A stretch of 10,153 nucleotides of DNA. Origin: CAZWRV01 sp964636325. GTDB lineage: Bacteria; Verrucomicrobiota; Lentisphaeria; Victivallales; GWF2-50-93. The number at the start of each line of letters is the position of its first letter. Within the stretch, counting starts at the first letter, position 1. A program made the position numbers and the translations under genes. This document shows, piece after piece, positions 6,995 through 10,153 of the stretch. The DNA lies in assembly GCA_964636325.1 (NCBI GenBank), contig CAZWRV010000149.1, forward strand, positions 1 through 10,153, given 5' to 3'. The notes beneath the pieces were generated by a model. The model saw only the letters and a list, made by a program, of their open reading frames with translations. It had not been told where the DNA came from and made no database searches.

Positions 6995-8152
6995 ATGGCT
7001 GCTAGAATTAAAGGCGTCCCTGCCGGATCGGCCCTTTTCCGCACTAAACAGACGTCCAAGTCCGAAGTTTATCAGATGCTGAAGGAGGCGATTATCAGCG
7101 ACAAGCAAAGAACCGGGGAACATCTCCTGCCCATCAAGCAGCTAGCAAGGAAATTCAAGACAAGCGTGTTCACGATACAGTCGGCTCTATATCAGCTTGA
7201 AAATGAAGGATATGTGGAGACCCGCCACGGTCACGGTACTGTCATCGTGGGAGACCACCGACCTGCCACCATGGCGGATACAGTTTCTCTGCTGATCAGG
7301 ACACGCGGAGACCTCTGGTCGGATATTTGCGGGCTCCTGCTTGAAAAGTTCGCATCGCGGGGGCTGTCGGGGCTTTTTCTGGAATATCCCCAGAACCTAC
7401 AAGCGATCGAATCAATGCTCAGGCGTCTATCGCACACACCCACGAAAGCACTGATCATCGAGGACGGCCAAGGATTAGGCCTGGAGGCCTCTGTCCTCGA
7501 ATATTTGCCGTTATGCCGCAAGAAGATAATAGGACTGCTGAAATGGGATGCCGGTCCGACTTCCCCAAACATATTTCCTGTCGTCACCGATGCGGTGTAC
7601 GGAGGGAAGATCGTCGCCGAGCATCTGTGGGAGCTCGGCCACCGCCGCGTCCTTGTCCTGGGAACCTCGACCATGATCCCCATACCTCCATCCGGAAACA
7701 GGAGCGACGTTTCCGGCACAAGCTCCTCCTTCGCCGCAGAATGGAGCCGGCGCGGAGGCCACATCGAGGCCATGGCCAGCAAATCAGTCCCAGGGCCGGG
7801 TGCAGACATGGGCTATGACGAGGAGCGCTTCTTCTCATTCTTCCGCCATGCGCCTCCCACTGCAATTTTCGCGCTGCGCGACATAGAGGCATGGGCCGCG
7901 CAGAACCTGCTTTCAAAGCGAAATCCTGCACTGTGGGAGAAAACTGCAATTGTAGGCTACTTCAACACTCCCTGGAGCAATGCTGGGCATCCTGCTATAA
8001 CGACAGTCAGCCTTGATGTCGAAGCAATGGTCGACCGTGTCATGATCATACTCGACCACATCGAACCGGACAAGAAAGAGATTCCCGAGCCTGTATTGGT
8101 CAAGCCCAAGCTGATTGTCCGCAGCACATCTTTCCCCGCAATGCGAGCATAA
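6995..8152 (+). CDS. GntR-LacI hybrid transcriptional regulator (AraR-like)
   Basis: A 385-residue DNA-binding repressor-type protein. Residues about 20-86 form a GntR winged helix-turn-helix (SEVYQMLKEAI, LPIKQLARKFKTSVFTIQSALYQLENEGYVETRHGHGT). Residues about 93-380 resemble the periplasmic-binding-protein-like sugar sensor of LacI/GalR regulators: GGKIVAEHLWELGHRRVLVLG at 203-223, AIFALRDIEAWAAQNLL at 290-306, AIVGYFNTPW at 318-327, ITTVSLDVEAM at 335-345 and LIVRSTS at 373-379. This domain pair is that of AraR and related carbohydrate-responsive regulators; the ligand cannot be told from sequence. The start has AGAGGA (6982-6987) 7 bases upstream. It is divergent from pilin gene 1 and convergent with pilin gene 2. 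The natural target is the shared upstream region or a neighbouring glycan gene set, which is inference from position. Confidence 0.9.
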   Translation: MAARIKGVPAGSALFRTKQTSKSEVYQMLKEAIISDKQRTGEHLLPIKQLARKFKTSVFTIQSALYQLENEGYVETRHGHGTVIVGDHRPATMADTVSLLIRTRGDLWSDICGLLLEKFASRGLSGLFLEYPQNLQAIESMLRRLSHTPTKALIIEDGQGLGLEASVLEYLPLCRKKIIGLLKWDAGPTSPNIFPVVTDAVYGGKIVAEHLWELGHRRVLVLGTSTMIPIPPSGNRSDVSGTSSSFAAEWSRRGGHIEAMASKSVPGPGADMGYDEERFFSFFRHAPPTAIFALRDIEAWAAQNLLSKRNPALWEKTAIVGYFNTPWSNAGHPAITTVSLDVEAMVDRVMIILDHIEPDKKEIPEPVLVKPKLIVRSTSFPAMRA

Positions 8153-8202
8153 AAAAAATCGAGGATACTTAAGGCGGCTCCAGTAATTCATCTTCCTCTG
8201 GG

Positions 8203-9012
8203 CTATTCGTTTGCCACCGAATCAAGCTTGTGGTAGTCGGCCATGTTTTCGTAATGTATGTAACTGCTGTTGGGCCATTGATTTGCAAACCTGTTGGCTC
8301 GCCAAACCCCGCTGCCGTCGTGACGTATCATATTGCCCCCCTTGTAATGGGCCCACTTCTCTGCGAACCAGCCGCAGACCCAGCCAGGCGCTTCCCAGGC
8401 CGTGCTTGTTCTCTTTGAAATCCAAGAACCTCCGGGGGACATCCACCGGTTGGAGGAAGCGTCGCAAAGCAGCACCGCATTCGGACGGACACCGAGAGCG
8501 TTCCTAGTATATTCGAACGGCCTTCCCCATATCGCATCCCCTGTCGGATTGTTATAGCGGTATCCATAATGCATGCTGAACTCCCCGGTCCAGTCCTGGC
8601 TGGGGCAAAATGCAAGGCTGCCCGGCCTGGGCCCGTAGCCGTGCCAGGAGGCGACGGCGCAGTCCTTGAGATATTCTGTAGCTATCATAAGAGACCAGCC
8701 TGCCCGGCCGAACGAGGTTCCGTCCGTGTCAAAAGCCTCATTCATGCCTTCATGGGAATTCCAGTAGAACGACGATGCGTGGTCAAAGGCATACTGCGAG
8801 TACCATGTTCCTCTCCCGACCGTCGGCAGCATCCCCTGGAAGTCGTCCTGGTAGTTGGTGAATTGAATATAGAGCTGCTTTAGGTTAGACAGACATACGG
8901 CGCGCCTGCCCATCTCCTTGGCCTGGCTCAGCGCCGGCAGAAGCATCGCCATAAGTATCGCGATGATCGCGATGACTATCAAGAGTTCGATCAGGGTGAA
9001 TCTCCTTTTCAT
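8203..9012 (-). CDS. Prepilin-like protein 2 with H-x9-DG motif
   Basis: A 269-residue pilin-like protein. A four-residue leader MKRR is followed by FTLIELLIVIAIIAILMAMLLPAL (5-28), with the conserved Glu at position 9 (+5 after cleavage); the -1 residue is Arg. The region 34-60 (MGRRAVCLSNLKQLYIQFTNYQDDFQG) continues the helical spine, as is usual for the group. The soluble domain is aromatic-rich and ends with H222-x9-D232-G233 (HYKGGNMIRHDGSG) and about 36 further residues. A Shine-Dalgarno AAGGAAGG (9019-9026) is 6 bases from the ATG. The gene starts 40 bases after the stop of pilin gene 3 on the same strand, so the two are probably co-transcribed. Function is unknown beyond the pseudopilin class; secretion-system minor pilin or surface-exposed binding protein are both possible. 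Confidence 0.92.
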   Translation of the reverse strand: MKRRFTLIELLIVIAIIAILMAMLLPALSQAKEMGRRAVCLSNLKQLYIQFTNYQDDFQGMLPTVGRGTWYSQYAFDHASSFYWNSHEGMNEAFDTDGTSFGRAGWSLMIATEYLKDCAVASWHGYGPRPGSLAFCPSQDWTGEFSMHYGYRYNNPTGDAIWGRPFEYTRNALGVRPNAVLLCDASSNRWMSPGGSWISKRTSTAWEAPGWVCGWFAEKWAHYKGGNMIRHDGSGVWRANRFANQWPNSSYIHYENMADYHKLDSVANE

Positions 9013-9052
9013 GTCAAGCCTTCCTTATTGAAACTGGCACAGTTCATTACGG

Positions 9053-9814
9053 TTATTTCGCGGATGTGAAACATAAATAATGCCAAGGGAGTATTGGCTC
9101 AATGCGGTCGCTCCAGACCACATGCCCGTCAATGAATAAGATATTTCCGCCCTTGGCGATGACAGTGGTGCCCCCATGCCGGGCATTGCCGCCATATGCA
9201 TCATACGTCCGACCATCCAGGCCTGGCACGCCGCCTACTGCGGGAAAGGTTTCCACAAAAGATGTCACGCCTGACGGATTACGGATGCGCAATACAGAAT
9301 TATCACCCACCAAAAATGTTCCATACCCCCCCATATTTTTGGTTCCCGTAGCCATTGCAACAGAAGCCCAATTAATATTGTTGCCGGGCCATCCGAACCA
9401 GCCAAAGCTTCCCGCATTGCCATGGCATGTATAAAACTCAGTTCCCTCGATGTTACAGCGGCAGAGGAGGGTTCCGCCATAACCGCCACCAAAATCTGCG
9501 TTTATTTTTTCCTGGCTGTAAAATTCCGGGCAGATCCAGATCTTCCAGTTACCATTTGTATAATCGATCAGAGTAGGTTTCTGCTGTATCCAGCATACAC
9601 TAGGAGAATCATTATCTCTAACGGTGGGCAAGGCATTGTTGTAATCGACAACATACATGCTCACAGCGAGTCCCTGCTGCTTCATATTTGCGGCGCAACT
9701 TATCTTTTTCGCCGACTCCTTCGCCTTTTTCAGCGCCGGCAGAAGCATGGCCGCGAGTATCGCGATGATCGCGATGACGACCAGCAGTTCGATGAGGGTA
9801 AACCTTCTTCCCAT
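9053..9814 (-). CDS. Prepilin-like protein 3, first gene of the pilin pair
   Basis: A 253-residue pilin-like protein. The leader MGRR precedes FTLIELLVVIAIIAILAAMLLPAL (5-28), with Glu at +5 and Arg at -1. The soluble part has six cysteines between residues 74 and 130 (C74, C95, C118, C120, C130) and C40 near the spine, and GGN..ARHGGTTVIAKGGNILFIDGHVVW at 208-234. Here His213 and Asp229-Gly230 are separated by 15 residues rather than 9, so the usual carboxy-terminal signature appears extended or uses another residue. Only 23 residues follow the DG. AGAGGAGG (9823-9830), 8 bases before the ATG, is a strong ribosome site and is part of a 17-base sequence repeated twice further upstream. The gene leads the likely pilin 3 - pilin 2 operon. 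Confidence 0.9.
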   Translation of the reverse strand: MGRRFTLIELLVVIAIIAILAAMLLPALKKAKESAKKISCAANMKQQGLAVSMYVVDYNNALPTVRDNDSPSVCWIQQKPTLIDYTNGNWKIWICPEFYSQEKINADFGGGYGGTLLCRCNIEGTEFYTCHGNAGSFGWFGWPGNNINWASVAMATGTKNMGGYGTFLVGDNSVLRIRNPSGVTSFVETFPAVGGVPGLDGRTYDAYGGNARHGGTTVIAKGGNILFIDGHVVWSDRIEPILPWHYLCFTSAK

Positions 9815-9823
9815 CTCTGTGGC

Positions 9824-9840
9824 CTCCTCTGAAACTCGCC
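9824..9840 (-). repeat. 17-base direct repeat, copy 1 (includes SD)
   Basis: CTCCTCTGAAACTCGCC on the + strand. Read on the - strand it contains AGAGGAG, the ribosome site of pilin gene 3. Copies 2 and 3 are at 9974-9990 (one base different) and 10100-10116 (identical). Confidence 0.8.
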
Positions 9841-9843
9841 CAT

Positions 9844-9875
9844 CTTTGTCGGTAACTTTGTCGCGAGCTTTGTCG
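9844..9875. repeat. Three CTTTGTCG units at 12-base period
   Basis: CTTTGTCG occurs at 9844-9851, 9856-9863 and 9868-9875, each separated by a different 4-base spacer (GTAA, CGAG). It lies 30 to 61 bases upstream of the pilin 3 start codon, within or near its promoter or leader. Confidence 0.8.
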
Positions 9876-9883
9876 TCTTCCGG

Positions 9884-9971
9884 AGGGTTGAGCCGAGCTC
9901 AACCGCGGCGGAGCACGGCTCCGCCCTCCATCGAGTTTCTGATCGACAAAACTGCGAACATCGCAGATGGA
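9884..9971 (-). repeat. Pilin-upstream repeat, copy B, with paired hairpins
   Basis: Two adjacent perfect 8-bp hairpins with 3-base loops: GGTTGAGC / GCTCAACC (9886-9893 and 9897-9904, loop CGA) and GGCGGAGC / GCTCCGCC (9907-9914 and 9918-9925, loop ACG). They are followed by a 44-base segment (9928-9971) homologous to copy A upstream of pilin gene 1, which here also forms a 6-bp hairpin CTGCGA / TCGCAG. It lies 70 bases upstream of the pilin 3 start. Confidence 0.7.
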
Positions 9972-9973
9972 CA

Positions 9974-9990
9974 CTCCTCTGAAACTCACC
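9974..9990 (-). repeat. 17-base direct repeat, copy 2
   Basis: CTCCTCTGAAACTCACC, one base different from copies 1 and 3. It directly abuts the palindromic element that begins at 9991. Confidence 0.75.
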
Positions 9991-10050
9991 TGAAGTAACG
10001 CAGACATTCCTGTCTGCGGCATCGCAGGTAGGAATACCTGCGCTACTTCA
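9991..10050. repeat. Palindromic element folding as a three-way junction
   Basis: An outer perfect 7-bp stem (TGAAGTA 9991-9997 with TACTTCA 10044-10050) encloses two perfect 8-bp hairpins: CGCAGACA-TTCC-TGTCTGCG (9999-10018) and CGCAGGTA-GGAA-TACCTGCG (10023-10042). The junction bases are A, GCAT and C. The two loops are complementary to each other. It resembles REP- or MITE-like dispersed elements. Confidence 0.8.
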
Positions 10051-10068
10051 AGTTTCTCCCCGACAGAA

Positions 10069-10088
10069 CTGGCGGACTTCCCCGCCAG
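10069..10088. repeat. GC hairpin between palindromic elements
   Basis: CTGGCGG (10069-10075) pairs with CCGCCAG (10082-10088) around a six-base loop ACTTCC. There is no T-run on either side, so it is not an evident terminator. Confidence 0.6.
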
Positions 10089-10099
10089 AACGGCACTAT

Positions 10100-10153
10100 C
10101 TCCTCTGAAACTCGCCTCGAAGTGGCGTAGACATTCCTGTCTGCGCAATCCGC
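10100..10153. repeat. 17-mer copy 3 plus truncated second palindromic element
   Basis: The 17-mer (10100-10116) is again directly followed by the palindrome start, with arm CGAAGTG and hairpin CGTAGACA-TTCC-TGTCTGCG (10126-10145, one G-T pair on the RNA level). The rest is cut by the window end. Together with 9974-10018 this makes a direct repeat of about 45 bases at 126-127-base distance. Confidence 0.7.

Larger units (their letters stand above)
9815..10153. other. Gene-free, hairpin-rich leader region of the pilin pair
   Basis: About 340 bases with no supported gene. Going away from pilin gene 3, it contains the ribosome site within a 17-mer repeat, three 8-mers at 12-base period, two adjacent GC hairpins, a CTGCGA / TCGCAG hairpin (9952-9966), the second 17-mer, a three-way-junction palindrome, a CTGGCGG / CCGCCAG hairpin (10069-10088), the third 17-mer and the start of a second palindrome. 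The next gene upstream is outside the window. Confidence 0.7.

Noticed and set aside
9886..10145. CRISPR array from the regular hairpins at the right edge
   Set aside because: Repeat units differ, are themselves palindromic and have no uniform spacers; this is a set of dispersed palindromic elements.

Overview
The window is GC-rich (coding regions look roughly 60% GC by eye) and looks like a chromosomal segment of a Lentisphaerae / PVC-group bacterium, Victivallis-like. This rests on three paralogous prepilin-like proteins with near-identical FTLIELL(I/V)VIAIIAIL amino termini and a carboxy-terminal H-x9-DG signature (clear in two of the three), on a GntR-LacI hybrid regulator beside them, and on intergenic DNA full of short palindromes and short-period degenerate repeats. 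The taxonomic call is inference from gene style, not a marker gene.

Left block (1-3405, + strand): an FAD/NAD(P)-dependent oxidoreductase (COG0446 type) is followed by a DUF1667 cysteine-motif protein. In many anaerobes this pair sits with a GlpA-like glycerol-3-phosphate dehydrogenase, which is not visible here. After only 14 bases comes a secreted protein with a charged helical amino-terminal region, a chitobiase/hexosaminidase carboxy-terminal-type domain and a PA14 domain. The three genes could be one transcript.

Middle block (3406-5822): a complete Kup/Trk-type potassium uptake transporter on the - strand, convergent with the secreted protein gene. Upstream of it lies a stretch with no intact gene. 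It contains about 32 codons, ending in a stop, that resemble the extreme carboxy terminus of a GH51 alpha-L-arabinofuranosidase, probably a gene remnant.

Right block (5823-9814): prepilin-like gene 1 (-), a divergent GntR-LacI (AraR-style) regulator (+), then prepilin-like genes 3 and 2 (-), which are 40 bases apart and probably one operon. In this phylum such regulators and pseudopilins are often next to polysaccharide-degradation genes, which fits the GH51 remnant.

Right edge (9815-10153): no gene. It holds a leader region with three copies of an 8-mer at 12-base period, three copies of a 17-mer that includes the Shine-Dalgarno of pilin gene 3, paired GC hairpins related to those upstream of pilin gene 1, and a 60-base palindromic element that can fold as a three-way junction, with a second copy cut by the window end. 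These hairpin-rich elements upstream of pilin genes are the most unusual content of the window.
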